A stretch of DNA of 64,000 nt, taken from positions 1 to 64,000 of the forward strand of contig JANSXF010000005.1 in the NCBI GenBank assembly GCA_024743095.1, given 5' to 3'. The notes beneath the pieces are model-generated. The model had not been told where the DNA came from and searched no databases. It saw only the letters and a list, made by a program, of their open reading frames with translations. Positions 8,607-18,319 of the stretch are shown here, piece by piece (the first letter of the stretch is position 1; each line of letters opens with the position of its first letter). The position numbers and the translations under genes are program-made. This stretch comes from Flavobacteriaceae bacterium (GTDB taxonomy: Bacteria > Bacteroidota > Bacteroidia > Flavobacteriales > Flavobacteriaceae).

Positions 8607-11600
8607 TTAAAAGTTTATTGGTTCGATTACTATTCTATTTTGATTGTCCTTTTTGATGCTGAAATAGTCTGCATCGTCTCTTGTTACAACCACTTCACTA
8701 TAGTTTAAGTTCTTGAGTAGGTTTTTGAAAATAATTAGCTCTACAAATTTTCCTCGAATATCATTTAGTGAGGGACTAAACCCTTGTTGAATGAAATACA
8801 GCATTTCGTATAAATCCAGGGATATGGTTAACTTGATTTGTGACTCTGTTTTATGCTTGAACATGAAACTATCTGGCTCGTATTCCAGATATTTTACCAA
8901 GTGCTCTGTGTTGTTCACCTTTAACTCGAAATCATTGAGATTAAACAGTCTAAAGGATTTGCTATATGGGTCTGTTACCTCTGTAGCTGCCAAGACCAAA
9001 CTATTTTGGTCAATATTGGTGTTATCACAACCCTCATTCAGGGCTATGGCTCTGGAAATACTTTGTATGGTTTCTTTGCCTGTGCTCTTATCATGAAGCA
9101 ATTGTACAAATTTGAAAACCGAATGGTATGGTAGCCTTAACATGAATGATGGCATCCCTTTCCCTTTTTGATTTTCACTCCTTATTAAAGTGGATTTTCC
9201 TTCGTAATAATGGTGTCTGATATAGGATTTTTGAACGCTTCTTATGCGCTCTAGAATTTCACTAGTCTTTTCGTGAACCGGCAAACGTAATTCATCATCC
9301 TTTACCTTATTGAAGATATCTATTAAGTCTATTTCCCGTTCTGAAAACTCAATAAATTCCTTTGGTTGATGCTTATCAAAAAATAAGTTTCTATCGGTTT
9401 CCGGAATTGGTACTTCTCCAATATCTGTTTCCCTTAACAACTTAATCAATCTGTCTTGGTTGCCTGAATCACCCAAAGCAGGATTGGTAATATTAAAATA
9501 ATAGTATTGCCAATAGCTTTCAGGTTTACCAGCTGCTGCTTCATAAAACTTATTGATGTCTTCACATTCATGGTCTCTGGTTAAGGTAAAAGCTATGAAA
9601 GAACGCAAGTCACGCATGGTAATGTGCAATTCTCGTTTTAAACTTACGGTACGTAAGAGCCACTCCATTCTGGTGATCACTTCATCACCCGCTGCTGAAT
9701 CGTTTAAGGATTCTACGTTGTATTTAATGAAACATTTATTCGCTAGTGAACAGCCTTCACATTTTGTCCATAGTGCTTTATTGGTCAGTTTCTTTACTTG
9801 CTTTCTGAATAAGCTCCCACCATTTTCAGTGTTTGCCACCACAGAGCGCAGGTTAAGATTGATAATCATGACTCCCTCGGGCAACTTAAAATGACCTTCG
9901 TTATAGAAATATTGGTCTATTAACTCATAAAGGTCTTGATGTTTTGATGAGGTCATTAGGAAATCCACCAAACGCCCTTCATTAATAGCAATAATGCGCC
10001 CCTCTTTGGCTCGACTGAAATCCCTAATATTTTCAAAAGGTTCAAAAAAGGTTTCCAAAACATCATTATTGGCATTATCCTCTTGGTCTTGCGACCCATC
10101 ATAATTGCTTTCGTAAGGTGTTCCTTTTATCTGGAAACGCGCTCCATTTTTATGTTGAAAGCTTTCCAAATTCTTCACCGCCTGGTTCTGTTCAATCTCT
10201 TTAATAAATGCTGTTTTACCATCACCTGCGTTACCTGTAATGATTAGTAACTTGTATCTGTCGTCTAGGATATCAGGAATTAATTTTTGATCCAATAATG
10301 ATGGTGAATACGTTAATTTATCAAACTGATTAGCCGTTTGACTAGCCCTAGTTCCGAAGTTTCCTTGTTTAGACTGACTGTAAAGCGAATTGATGTATTC
10401 TACAATGTTAAGGCCTTCTACATCTATTTTAAAACGCTTTATTTTGTCCTTATTTTTCTCAACAGTTTCAATTAAACTTTGATAGACCCTTTCCACATTT
10501 CCGTCAGTAAAGGTTTTTGCTCCACCATTCCAAAATGTCTCGCTTACAATTGATTCACTATCCACCTTGATGTTTACTTTTATTTTTTCATCAAGTTTTA
10601 TAGACGATTTATATTTTTTCAGGTTATCCTTAAACTTACTCAAGGCTTCATCAATCGTATCTTTAAGCACTACAAACCGTTGCATGTTATCTGCCAACTT
10701 GATATTACAACCTGGTTGATAAATTGTGATTTCAGTATGATATAATCGTTCTGTATTTGGCAGTTCTGTACCAGTATCTTCTTTCTCTGCCAACAAATTA
10801 TCTTCGCCAATAGCCTCTAGAGCATCCAGCATTTCTTTGGCTGACCCAAAACGTTCCTCCTTTTTGGTACTGATGGCTTTGGATAGTAAGTCTGCAAAGT
10901 TTTGAGAAATAGCTTCGTTTAACTGCTTTGGGTTATTTGCCGTTTTAGACATAATTGGCATCTTACTTGGTGTCCATGGGTATTGTTTGCAAACCAATTG
11001 GAATAAGGTGACACCTAATGAAAATACATCTGCTGATGTATCCCAATTGACATTATTGCTATCAGTTACTAAATCTGGTGCGAGATATGGATTGGTTCCT
11101 ACAAAATCTGTATTGTCCTCCGCAAAAGAGGCTACATTAAAATCAATTAACACAAAACGTTCTTGGCAGTCCCAAATAATGTTTTGGGGCTTAATATCAC
11201 GATGGTACATTGGTGGATTTTGCGACTGCATAGAAACCAAAGCTGACAGTATATCTGTTGCAAGCTGATAAACTCTATACATTGGTAATCTGGCATCGGT
11301 GCGTACATAAGTACTTAAATTATCGCCATCCAATAATTCGGTTAAGGTGTAAAATTGCCCTGATGGTGTTGTCCCATTCCAAACAAATCGTACAATATTA
11401 GGGTGACTTAACTTACTTAATGCTGCATATTCATCTTTTACAGATGCATCATTCACACTGGTATTAAAGAGCTTCATGGCATATTCCGTGCCTTGAATGG
11501 AATGCTTTACCCTAAACACTTTGGAATAGCCTCCTTTACCCAGTTCGTTGTAGATGGTGTAGTCCCCTATACGGTCCCCTTCATTTATTTCATCCAACTC

Positions 11601-13076
11601 TTTTTCGGAAACATCTGTATCTTCTTTTTTAGAGTCTTGTGTTTCTTTTTTAATTGTACTTTCAACTTCTAAGGATGTTCCTTTTTTAATGATGGCTTCT
11701 AATTCCTCTACGCTATCAATACGCTGAAACTCATCAACCAAAATGGTTTTATTACAGATATCATCAATCCAACTTGGTAAGGTTTGTTTTACTTTAGATG
11801 GCCAATTTTTTTCTGGTAATCTCCCATTTAGGTTGTTCAATTCGTAAGGCGATTTTATTGGTTCTTCTCCTACAAATAACCAATAGGTTAGAATACCAAA
11901 GGAATATAAATCGGAGGCTCTAGAAGCTTCTCCAACCGTTAATTCCAATGCGTGGTATGGTGTGGCATTTTGCTCATTAATGGTGGCTTGAACAGTATAG
12001 CCTTCTTCATTGTGATAAGTAAAATATGCTTTACCGAAATTACCTAGCATCGCATAACCACCCCTGTAATAGATATTATCCGGATTAATATCCCGGTGGA
12101 ATACATTATGCTCGTGTGCTGCTTTTAACGCTGACGCGATATTCTTTAAAATATCTATCTTTTCTGTAAAGGTAAATTCGCTTGTTTTTGCTTTGTTGCG
12201 TAAGGAATCTTCCTCTAGGAAATCTGTGATTTCATAAAAGAGATGGTTTTCTTCATCTAATTCATATTGAACATTAGTAATAAAGGGATTACTCTTGATA
12301 TGCTCTAATGCCTTAAAACCATTCTTAATCTTGAGTTCCCGTTGTTTGAGCTCTTCCGGTGATAAACCTTTTACCTGAAGCGTATATTCTTTAATACGTT
12401 TACGAATGGATGAGGTGACCCCTTTTGGTTTTGCCAGATACTCTGTATAATAATTTTCTTGGTCTACGATTTCCAGAATCTCGTGGCTATAGAGTTCCTT
12501 TTTATCTTCGGTTTTCTTTTCACTGAAACGCCCAACTAAATAATCTACTATTTTATCATGTATATCAACAATGGTGTTTTCGTACTTATCACTTGCAGGA
12601 TTTGCAATAAAATTGATTAAGCGTTTTTCTAATTGAAAACTCACTTTACCTGCTTCTTGAACAATATAAGGTTCTATACCATTGGGATACGACAAAGTCA
12701 CCATATTGACTATATAGGCTTTCCCTAAATCGTAATCAAACTCTTTGAGTTTTGAAGCTAAAATGGCCGTTTTAATACGCCCTGTTTTTAGTGGATTGGG
12801 TTTTTGGCGGTCGTTAACATACCAATAGTTATCATCGCCTTCTATACGTCCTTTCCAATCTTTATTTTCTATGTTGTAGATGGCGTGTGGTGTAACCACA
12901 ATTAGGTCGTACTCCCAATATTGGGTTTGGTTGTTACGTGGGTTAGTCGCTGCCAGTTCAATATTAGGAATCAACGTAAAACTATCTGGAAGATTGACTT
13001 CCAGAAAATCTATTAAACGTTGTTCACCTGCATTAACAACAGTCTCGAAATAAGGTGGTTTTATGATTCTTGCCAT
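8607..13076 (-). CDS. NERD / tandem Ser-Thr kinase / P-loop ATPase, MAD6-like
   Basis: A 1,489-residue signalling protein. Residues about 10-110 form a NERD nuclease-like domain (YDLIVV, then NIENKDW). A first kinase-like domain follows (about 260-460) with HRDINPDN but GNFG in place of DFG and no clear glycine loop, so it may be a pseudokinase. The second kinase domain (about 495-770) has LGKGGYSKVF, the VAIK-type lysine in YAMKLF, HRDIKPQN with D627, and DFN for DFG, and looks active. After a linker the C-terminal half has a Walker A (TGNAGDGKTAF) and a long helical region with a CxxC...C cluster. PglW of BREX type 2/Pgl and MAD6 of MADS share the NERD-kinase plan. I preferred ATG 13074-13076 (MARIIKPPYFE), overlapping hsdS by 16 bases, over an upstream start that only adds basic residues. 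Confidence 0.85.
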   Translation of the reverse strand: MARIIKPPYFETVVNAGEQRLIDFLEVNLPDSFTLIPNIELAATNPRNNQTQYWEYDLIVVTPHAIYNIENKDWKGRIEGDDNYWYVNDRQKPNPLKTGRIKTAILASKLKEFDYDLGKAYIVNMVTLSYPNGIEPYIVQEAGKVSFQLEKRLINFIANPASDKYENTIVDIHDKIVDYLVGRFSEKKTEDKKELYSHEILEIVDQENYYTEYLAKPKGVTSSIRKRIKEYTLQVKGLSPEELKQRELKIKNGFKALEHIKSNPFITNVQYELDEENHLFYEITDFLEEDSLRNKAKTSEFTFTEKIDILKNIASALKAAHEHNVFHRDINPDNIYYRGGYAMLGNFGKAYFTYHNEEGYTVQATINEQNATPYHALELTVGEASRASDLYSFGILTYWLFVGEEPIKSPYELNNLNGRLPEKNWPSKVKQTLPSWIDDICNKTILVDEFQRIDSVEELEAIIKKGTSLEVESTIKKETQDSKKEDTDVSEKELDEINEGDRIGDYTIYNELGKGGYSKVFRVKHSIQGTEYAMKLFNTSVNDASVKDEYAALSKLSHPNIVRFVWNGTTPSGQFYTLTELLDGDNLSTYVRTDARLPMYRVYQLATDILSALVSMQSQNPPMYHRDIKPQNIIWDCQERFVLIDFNVASFAEDNTDFVGTNPYLAPDLVTDSNNVNWDTSADVFSLGVTLFQLVCKQYPWTPSKMPIMSKTANNPKQLNEAISQNFADLLSKAISTKKEERFGSAKEMLDALEAIGEDNLLAEKEDTGTELPNTERLYHTEITIYQPGCNIKLADNMQRFVVLKDTIDEALSKFKDNLKKYKSSIKLDEKIKVNIKVDSESIVSETFWNGGAKTFTDGNVERVYQSLIETVEKNKDKIKRFKIDVEGLNIVEYINSLYSQSKQGNFGTRASQTANQFDKLTYSPSLLDQKLIPDILDDRYKLLIITGNAGDGKTAFIKEIEQNQAVKNLESFQHKNGARFQIKGTPYESNYDGSQDQEDNANNDVLETFFEPFENIRDFSRAKEGRIIAINEGRLVDFLMTSSKHQDLYELIDQYFYNEGHFKLPEGVMIINLNLRSVVANTENGGSLFRKQVKKLTNKALWTKCEGCSLANKCFIKYNVESLNDSAAGDEVITRMEWLLRTVSLKRELHITMRDLRSFIAFTLTRDHECEDINKFYEAAAGKPESYWQYYYFNITNPALGDSGNQDRLIKLLRETDIGEVPIPETDRNLFFDKHQPKEFIEFSEREIDLIDIFNKVKDDELRLPVHEKTSEILERIRSVQKSYIRHHYYEGKSTLIRSENQKGKGMPSFMLRLPYHSVFKFVQLLHDKSTGKETIQSISRAIALNEGCDNTNIDQNSLVLAATEVTDPYSKSFRLFNLNDFELKVNNTEHLVKYLEYEPDSFMFKHKTESQIKLTISLDLYEMLYFIQQGFSPSLNDIRGKFVELIIFKNLLKNLNYSEVVVTRDDADYFSIKKDNQNRIVIEPINF

Positions 13077-14437
13077 TGTTCTATTTCGTTTTCTATTAGG
13101 GTGATTGCTTCCTTTTCCATAAAACAAGCTGTTTCAAATTTGTTAGAATAAGATTCCACAAGTTTTGATATCTCCTCCATTTTATCATTCAATATTGGAA
13201 TTTTTAGACTCTTCAGGAAATGTTCATCTATAGTTAAAACTGCGGATCCATATATTCCAGAGCGAATATAATTTTTGATTTTTGGTGTGGACAAATACCC
13301 ATACACGTAATAAGGAGATATAAGGGTTTCATCAATAATCACACGTATCGAGTGTTGATTGACTGCACTTTTAGCATATGTATCATCAACTAGGAAGGCA
13401 GAACCCAATATCTCCTGACCAGAACTTGATACCAATATCCACTTTTTATTAACAATTAATGTCTCTAAACCTTTTGTGCTTCTACTTAAAAACTTGTTGA
13501 TCAACAATGGGTTTGATTCTGATACATTTGTGGTTGACAAGAATCTAATTCCATTTGAGCCCACATAATTTCTCCTGCCTCTTTGAGCTGTGAACATTTT
13601 TCTTAACACCAACTCCCCTAACTCGATCGACTTATAGCGGGCTTTTGACAACTCTTCATCAGCATTATTAATATTCAGGTAAAAAGAGCTGTCAAGTCGA
13701 TTGTGGTAGTTGCCCAATATGTCCTTGACGTTCTTTTTCATGTATAGTGCCTGTCTTGGTTTAAAATTTAAATTTTGATCAAATATTCTATGAGACTCTT
13801 TCAACAACTTATTAGCTTCTACACGAAGCTTTGAAGCCTCAACAATAAGATTATGAATTTGTTGTTGTTTGTTTTCTTCTGGAAGTAAAACTGGTAACCG
13901 TCCTAATTCTTCAGGTGAAATTCTTGGAACTACAGCACCGTAAATCATGGATTGGATATACTCATTTACAATTGGTGCGCTTAAATACGCATATAAAAAT
14001 CCAAAAGGTATTTGGCTAGTTTCAATTCTAATTATTTCTTGAGAGCCAATGCACCCAGAAAAACTATCATTTACCAAAGTAGTATTTCCAACAGTTCCGG
14101 CACAACTCATTAATATTTGTTTATCTCTTAAAGTCATTTCATCAACCCAAGGTGTGTATTTCACTGAAATATTTTTAGCATTATCAAGGGGTTGGGCTTT
14201 TACCATATCACTAGCAGTAATATATTGATGTGCATAATCAGTATTTTCAACAAATACTCTTTTGAAAATTCCACCTTGGTATAATTTATCTGTCAAATCG
14301 ACTAGACTTGAATTAGTAATACCTTTATCTAATAAATCTGATATCACTTTTTTACCCCTATTTAAATAATAATCAGGCTTGAATACGGTAAGTCCTTCAT
14401 TGAATCTTGATATACTAATTTGACCGCTTTTCATCAT
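13061..14437 (-). CDS. hsdS: Type I restriction-type specificity subunit (HsdS-like, MAD5-like)
   Basis: A 458-residue DNA-recognition subunit expected to pair with the methylase encoded just upstream. Two target-recognition domains are visible, each followed by a helical spacer: the first ends PRISPEELGRLPVLLP with the helix KQQQIHNLIVEASKLRVEA, the second ends SAVLTIDEHFLKSLKIPIL. That repeat of a recognition domain plus coiled helix is the HsdS plan and implies a two-part target sequence. Its ATG at 14435-14437 shares one base with the methylase stop (TAATG), so translation is coupled. No hsdR follows; instead the kinase gene overlaps its 3' end. Confidence 0.9.
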   Translation of the reverse strand: MMKSGQISISRFNEGLTVFKPDYYLNRGKKVISDLLDKGITNSSLVDLTDKLYQGGIFKRVFVENTDYAHQYITASDMVKAQPLDNAKNISVKYTPWVDEMTLRDKQILMSCAGTVGNTTLVNDSFSGCIGSQEIIRIETSQIPFGFLYAYLSAPIVNEYIQSMIYGAVVPRISPEELGRLPVLLPEENKQQQIHNLIVEASKLRVEANKLLKESHRIFDQNLNFKPRQALYMKKNVKDILGNYHNRLDSSFYLNINNADEELSKARYKSIELGELVLRKMFTAQRGRRNYVGSNGIRFLSTTNVSESNPLLINKFLSRSTKGLETLIVNKKWILVSSSGQEILGSAFLVDDTYAKSAVNQHSIRVIIDETLISPYYVYGYLSTPKIKNYIRSGIYGSAVLTIDEHFLKSLKIPILNDKMEEISKLVESYSNKFETACFMEKEAITLIENEIEQWQES

Positions 14438-16479
14438 TAGAGCTTGTTAAGAAATTTATTATATGCTTCAGAAATCTTCGGTAAATCATCATCCAGTTTT
14501 TTTACTTTTTCCACTCTTGCTTTTACCTGTGGTGAACTACCATCCTTTTTTTGTACCAAGTATTCCTTTTCTACCCCAAAAACTAGTTCTGCACCATCAT
14601 CATCACGCAAATAAATAGGATTGCCACGCCTGTCTTTACCTAGTTTTTCGGCAATTGCCATGAAGACATCGTAGTCTTCATCTTTATCTTGAGCCAATTG
14701 GCGCTGTAAATCGCTTTTTCGTTCTAAAAACAATAAGGATGCTTGTACACCCACTTGTGGCAAAAAAGCCTCTACCGCCAAATCAACAGATGCGAGAATT
14801 TTAAATTTATCGAGTATCCACTCCCGAACGCTTTGTGTATTTGGATTACCCAAAATACCATCCGGCAATACAATCGCCATTTTACCACCTGGTTTTAGAA
14901 AGTTGTAGCAGGCTTCTATAAACAATACTTCTGGTGCATTGCTGTAAGCCCCTAACTCGTAACGCAAGGAACCATCTTCTTTATAAATAATGCTGGCATC
15001 TACTTTTACTTTAGCGCCGAATGGTGGGTTGGTAAATACCATATCAAACTTTTCGCGTGCATCATAGCCATAGGTATTACTTCCATCATCCATCGCCAAT
15101 AAGCTTCTTTTGATACTTGCTTCGATTTTTTCAATTTCGGATGGATGTTCCCAGTTTGGGTATGCTAAGGAATTGACGTGAAAAATATTGGCATGACCAT
15201 CACCTGCCATCACCATATTCATACGTGCCGCTTTCTTCAAATCAGGGTCGAAATCAAAACCAAAGATGTTATTTTCGGCATATTGTCTTACCAATTCATT
15301 TACTTGTGGACTGTTGTATTTTGCCTCTAACAAAGGACCTGACAAGTCTGGAAATAGCTCTCGGGTGATTTGCTTACGCACGTGGTCTAATACCATTACT
15401 AGAAATCCACCCGAACCACAAGCAGGATCCAGCACCCGATGGTTTTCTTTAGGGTCAAGCATTTCCACCATTGCCTTAATAATGTTACGTGGTGTAAAAA
15501 ACTGACCTGCTTCTTGTTTTAAAGTATTACTTACAATGGTTTCGTAGGCCATACCCTTAACATCGACAGAAGCATCTAAAAATGAGTATTTTGCCAGTTC
15601 ACCAGCGATAAAGGCTAATCCTTTATTGGTTAAATCAATAGACTCATTACCTTGAAACACTTCAGAAAAGACCTCATCTTTTTTTAATTCATCAAATAAG
15701 CCTTTAATACGTTTGGCGACCGCTTCACGACCCGCATCCGTATTTTGCTCCTTAACACCAACCCAGAATTTGCGACGGTAACTGATATTATCATCAGTTG
15801 GCAAAAACCTGCGTTTTTCGTCATACAGCTTACAGAAAATCAAGTTTAAGAGTTGCCAGAATGCGTCTTTTTTACGTCCTTCATTACCATAAATGTAATC
15901 ATGTGAACGCTTAAATACCTTGATTAAAGAATCGTTGGCGGGTTTTCTACTGTAAGAACGGTCGTTGCGGTCTAAATCTTCTAGGGTTTCTCCTTCACCA
16001 GGAAAATCCGACAAATCTGTGAATTGGAAATCCAAACCAATGTCATCTTCCTCTTTTTGTAGAAAGTGATAGCTTGAACCATTTGCCCATAAACCAAACT
16101 CACAATCATCGGCTGCTCCCATAGCGTTTTCCAATGTTGCTGTAAGCCCTTTTTTCTTATCGGTTACTTTTACCTTATCATCCTGAACCACCACCATCCG
16201 GATAATATTTTCCTGTACATGTTCCTTACCCTTGGCAAACACCACCAATTCCAACTTTTGCTTTTTGGACTTGTCCGTTTCAGGGTCGGTATAAACAATA
16301 GTGAAATCACGCTCCATATCGTCCAAATCAAACCCATATTCTTCGTTGAGCATCAGTATTACCGATTGCAAGTTGGATTCTTTTGCACTTATTTTTTTCG
16401 CTTGGTTGGTTAGTACACAAAGTAATTGGTTATCCTCTAATACGGTACTTTCCTTTTTTTCTTTTATTTCTGTTGCCAT
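14437..16479 (-). CDS. hsdM: Type I N6-adenine DNA methyltransferase (HsdM-like, MAD2-like)
   Basis: A 680-residue adenine methylase. An HsdM N-terminal helical domain leads to the linker QEAGQFFTPRNI, the AdoMet-binding motif DPACGSGG starting at D351, the catalytic TNPPFGAK with N484 and a C-terminal PDGILGN segment. It would methylate adenines in the sequence chosen by the HsdS-like protein and so mark self DNA. It begins 7 bases after the nucleotidyltransferase gene. The acidic N-terminal 190 residues are somewhat longer than in classical EcoKI-type HsdM. With no HsdR in the window this pair fits MADS- or BREX-like defence better than plain type I restriction. Confidence 0.93.
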   Translation of the reverse strand: MATEIKEKKESTVLEDNQLLCVLTNQAKKISAKESNLQSVILMLNEEYGFDLDDMERDFTIVYTDPETDKSKKQKLELVVFAKGKEHVQENIIRMVVVQDDKVKVTDKKKGLTATLENAMGAADDCEFGLWANGSSYHFLQKEEDDIGLDFQFTDLSDFPGEGETLEDLDRNDRSYSRKPANDSLIKVFKRSHDYIYGNEGRKKDAFWQLLNLIFCKLYDEKRRFLPTDDNISYRRKFWVGVKEQNTDAGREAVAKRIKGLFDELKKDEVFSEVFQGNESIDLTNKGLAFIAGELAKYSFLDASVDVKGMAYETIVSNTLKQEAGQFFTPRNIIKAMVEMLDPKENHRVLDPACGSGGFLVMVLDHVRKQITRELFPDLSGPLLEAKYNSPQVNELVRQYAENNIFGFDFDPDLKKAARMNMVMAGDGHANIFHVNSLAYPNWEHPSEIEKIEASIKRSLLAMDDGSNTYGYDAREKFDMVFTNPPFGAKVKVDASIIYKEDGSLRYELGAYSNAPEVLFIEACYNFLKPGGKMAIVLPDGILGNPNTQSVREWILDKFKILASVDLAVEAFLPQVGVQASLLFLERKSDLQRQLAQDKDEDYDVFMAIAEKLGKDRRGNPIYLRDDDGAELVFGVEKEYLVQKKDGSSPQVKARVEKVKKLDDDLPKISEAYNKFLNKL

Positions 16480-16486
16480 TGATTGA

Positions 16487-17329
16487 CTATATTTTTATTT
16501 GGTTGTTTATGTTTTCTATACTTTTCAAAACCTCATCGTAGTTTAAAGTCTTATGGGTTTCCAATATTTGATTGATGAGTCTGCTTTCTTCTTTTTTACC
16601 CACTTCAATTGATAGCACCTCCTTGATGCTTTGTTTAGCCCCTGGATAGTTATCTAACAAGTGATTGATGTGAATTCCCAATAAGACTGCTCCACCTTTA
16701 ACTATGGTATGGTCTTCGGTGTAAACCGCTTCAAAATGTTCAAGCGATTCATCCCGATGGATTTCCAGATAGTTTTGCAGGATAAAGGCGATATCATCCG
16801 CATCCTTATTCGTTTTGTGATTACGGTCTTTCCAGGCTACTATTTTTAATAACCCAATACCTGCCAAGGATGCAATTTGAATATCGATATCCTCATCAAT
16901 ACTTACCTTTAAGGACGCCTCATTTACAGCAGAAAACCCAAGTACTGACATGGCAAACTCTTCATCTGGCGGCCAAAAGATTTTATCGTCTTCCATCATG
17001 ATATTACCAAAAGGCACGATATCTAAATCGAACTTTCCCAAATATTGGAACCGCTGCTTTTGGTCTGGGTCTTTAGTAAAATTAGGTAGTTGCGTGATGC
17101 CTTCTTCAACTGTTTTGTATTGCTCCCAATCATTGATGGTGATGGCAATATCCAAATCGTGTGTTAACCGTCCGGAACTTTCATCGTGTAACTCCATAAT
17201 AATATCCCGAGCGGTCGCCCCAATGACAAAAAAGGAAATACCCGATGTCTTAAAATAGTCGGTTAATTCCTGAAGAATAGGCTTCAATAACGGGTGGTTG
17301 AATTTTTTACTGGATATGCTGTAACTCAT
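16487..17329 (-). CDS. AbiEii-like nucleotidyltransferase
   Basis: A protein of about 280 residues with a DNA polymerase beta-type nucleotidyltransferase fold: FVIGATARDI followed by THDLDIAI provides the glycine strand and the DxD metal pair, and KDRNHKTNKDADDIAFI is the conserved helix of AbiEii/AbiGii-type proteins. Known AbiEii toxins transfer nucleotides to cellular targets; whether this member is toxic is unknown. The start at 17327-17329 (MSYSISSKKF) gives a 23-base overlap with the AbiEi-like gene upstream, the usual arrangement of this pair. An ATG at 17374 would add 15 residues and a 68-base overlap. It is placed second in the defence operon, where I would expect other components (MAD3/MAD4) in MADS as I remember it. 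Confidence 0.8.
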   Translation of the reverse strand: MSYSISSKKFNHPLLKPILQELTDYFKTSGISFFVIGATARDIIMELHDESSGRLTHDLDIAITINDWEQYKTVEEGITQLPNFTKDPDQKQRFQYLGKFDLDIVPFGNIMMEDDKIFWPPDEEFAMSVLGFSAVNEASLKVSIDEDIDIQIASLAGIGLLKIVAWKDRNHKTNKDADDIAFILQNYLEIHRDESLEHFEAVYTEDHTIVKGGAVLLGIHINHLLDNYPGAKQSIKEVLSIEVGKKEESRLINQILETHKTLNYDEVLKSIENINNQIKI

Positions 17330-18311
17330 TTTCAAATACTTGGTTAGCGATTTCCACGTTTCTACCATAGCCACTATTCTTTAAATCGGTATAAATCAAT
17401 AAGGCCGGTACCGTATTTTGATTCCAGTTGTTGTTTTGCCAAAACTTTTGGCGCACTTCTACATTACCTGTTTTATCAGGAACTAAACGCAATGTTTTTG
17501 CTATTTCAGGCAGTTCCAGATTGCTATAGATGGTAAATTCTTGCGGCCTGAAATTATCGGTTAGGATAGCTCCCGCAGACTCACCACCCCAAAGGATGTC
17601 TCTACCAGTTTGGTTTAAAAGTGTATGACGCCAATTTTGAACCATATCTGTATCTATAAACTTCATTCGGCTTCTTATAATTCGAGGTTTTAAAACGGTA
17701 TTAAACTCCACCAACCATCTTTCCAAAAGTTCTTCTTTATTTTTAAGCACTCTTTTTTCATTGGTTTTAATCAAATAGTTTAGCTCTTCCAATTCTGCCA
17801 TCACATTACTTACAGACCCCAGAGACACGCCTACCTTTTGTGCAATTGTTCGATATGAATCCTGTAAGTTTTCGGGTTCGCTTAACAGATGGAAGATAAT
17901 TTTAACCCCAGCTTCTTGAAAGGCCCTAGATTGATTGGTTAGGGTAGCAGTCCTTCTCTTCTGACCTTCAATGTATATCACTAGGTCGCCCTTTTTAACA
18001 AAAGCATTACCTGCAATATCTATATAATTAAATCCCCTCTCCTTAAGCTGATTTGCCGCTTCTTTAGATATGTATTGTGCAATTAATATTATTGGCTTGT
18101 TGCTTCGATTTCTAATTTCTTCAAGCTGTGACAATACCAATCCTTGATTAGAGGTTCTCATAGCTGATTTTGCCTCTACCACAAAATGCATGTTTTTGAT
18201 GTTCAAAATAGCATCATAGTTATCTCTTGAAGTTTCAATATCAATCGGTATATTGATAAGGTTCTCCAGATTTGCTACTGCTTCATAAATAAAATCGTTA
18301 TTTCGATACAT
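17307..18311 (-). CDS. AbiEi-like antitoxin/regulator with winged HTH, MAD1-like
   Basis: A 334-residue protein. The N-terminal 110 residues form a small nuclease-like fold (YDAILNIKNMHFVVEAKSA, then GFNYIDIAGNAFV) as found in AbiEi-type proteins; it is probably not catalytic here. Residues about 130-195 hold a winged helix-turn-helix (SYRTIAQKVGVSLGSVSNVMAELEEL). The C-terminal part ends with a conserved RRxxL-type segment and FWQNN. It is first in the operon and overlaps the nucleotidyltransferase gene, so it probably represses its own promoter; the nested palindrome 9 bases upstream of its ATG fits. In MADS the first gene, MAD1, is also an HTH protein. The ATG is at 18309-18311. Confidence 0.8.
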   Translation of the reverse strand: MYRNNDFIYEAVANLENLINIPIDIETSRDNYDAILNIKNMHFVVEAKSAMRTSNQGLVLSQLEEIRNRSNKPIILIAQYISKEAANQLKERGFNYIDIAGNAFVKKGDLVIYIEGQKRRTATLTNQSRAFQEAGVKIIFHLLSEPENLQDSYRTIAQKVGVSLGSVSNVMAELEELNYLIKTNEKRVLKNKEELLERWLVEFNTVLKPRIIRSRMKFIDTDMVQNWRHTLLNQTGRDILWGGESAGAILTDNFRPQEFTIYSNLELPEIAKTLRLVPDKTGNVEVRQKFWQNNNWNQNTVPALLIYTDLKNSGYGRNVEIANQVFENELQHIQ

Positions 18312-18319
18312 AATCTTGC

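Noticed and set aside
13077-13127. Upstream start of the giant kinase gene
   Set aside because: It adds 17 mostly basic residues before the NERD domain and a larger overlap with hsdS; the ATG at 13074-13076 is better placed.
13061-16479. Plain type I restriction-modification system
   Set aside because: Methylase and specificity genes are present but no HsdR translocase gene lies in the operon, and the flanking genes are kinase- and HerA-type.
897-18311. BREX type 2/Pgl or DISARM system
   Set aside because: A PglW-like kinase is present, but no PglZ phosphatase-domain protein, PglX-type methylase or BrxC-like ATPase was seen, and no DISARM-type helicase with DUF1998 partner. MADS-like fits better.
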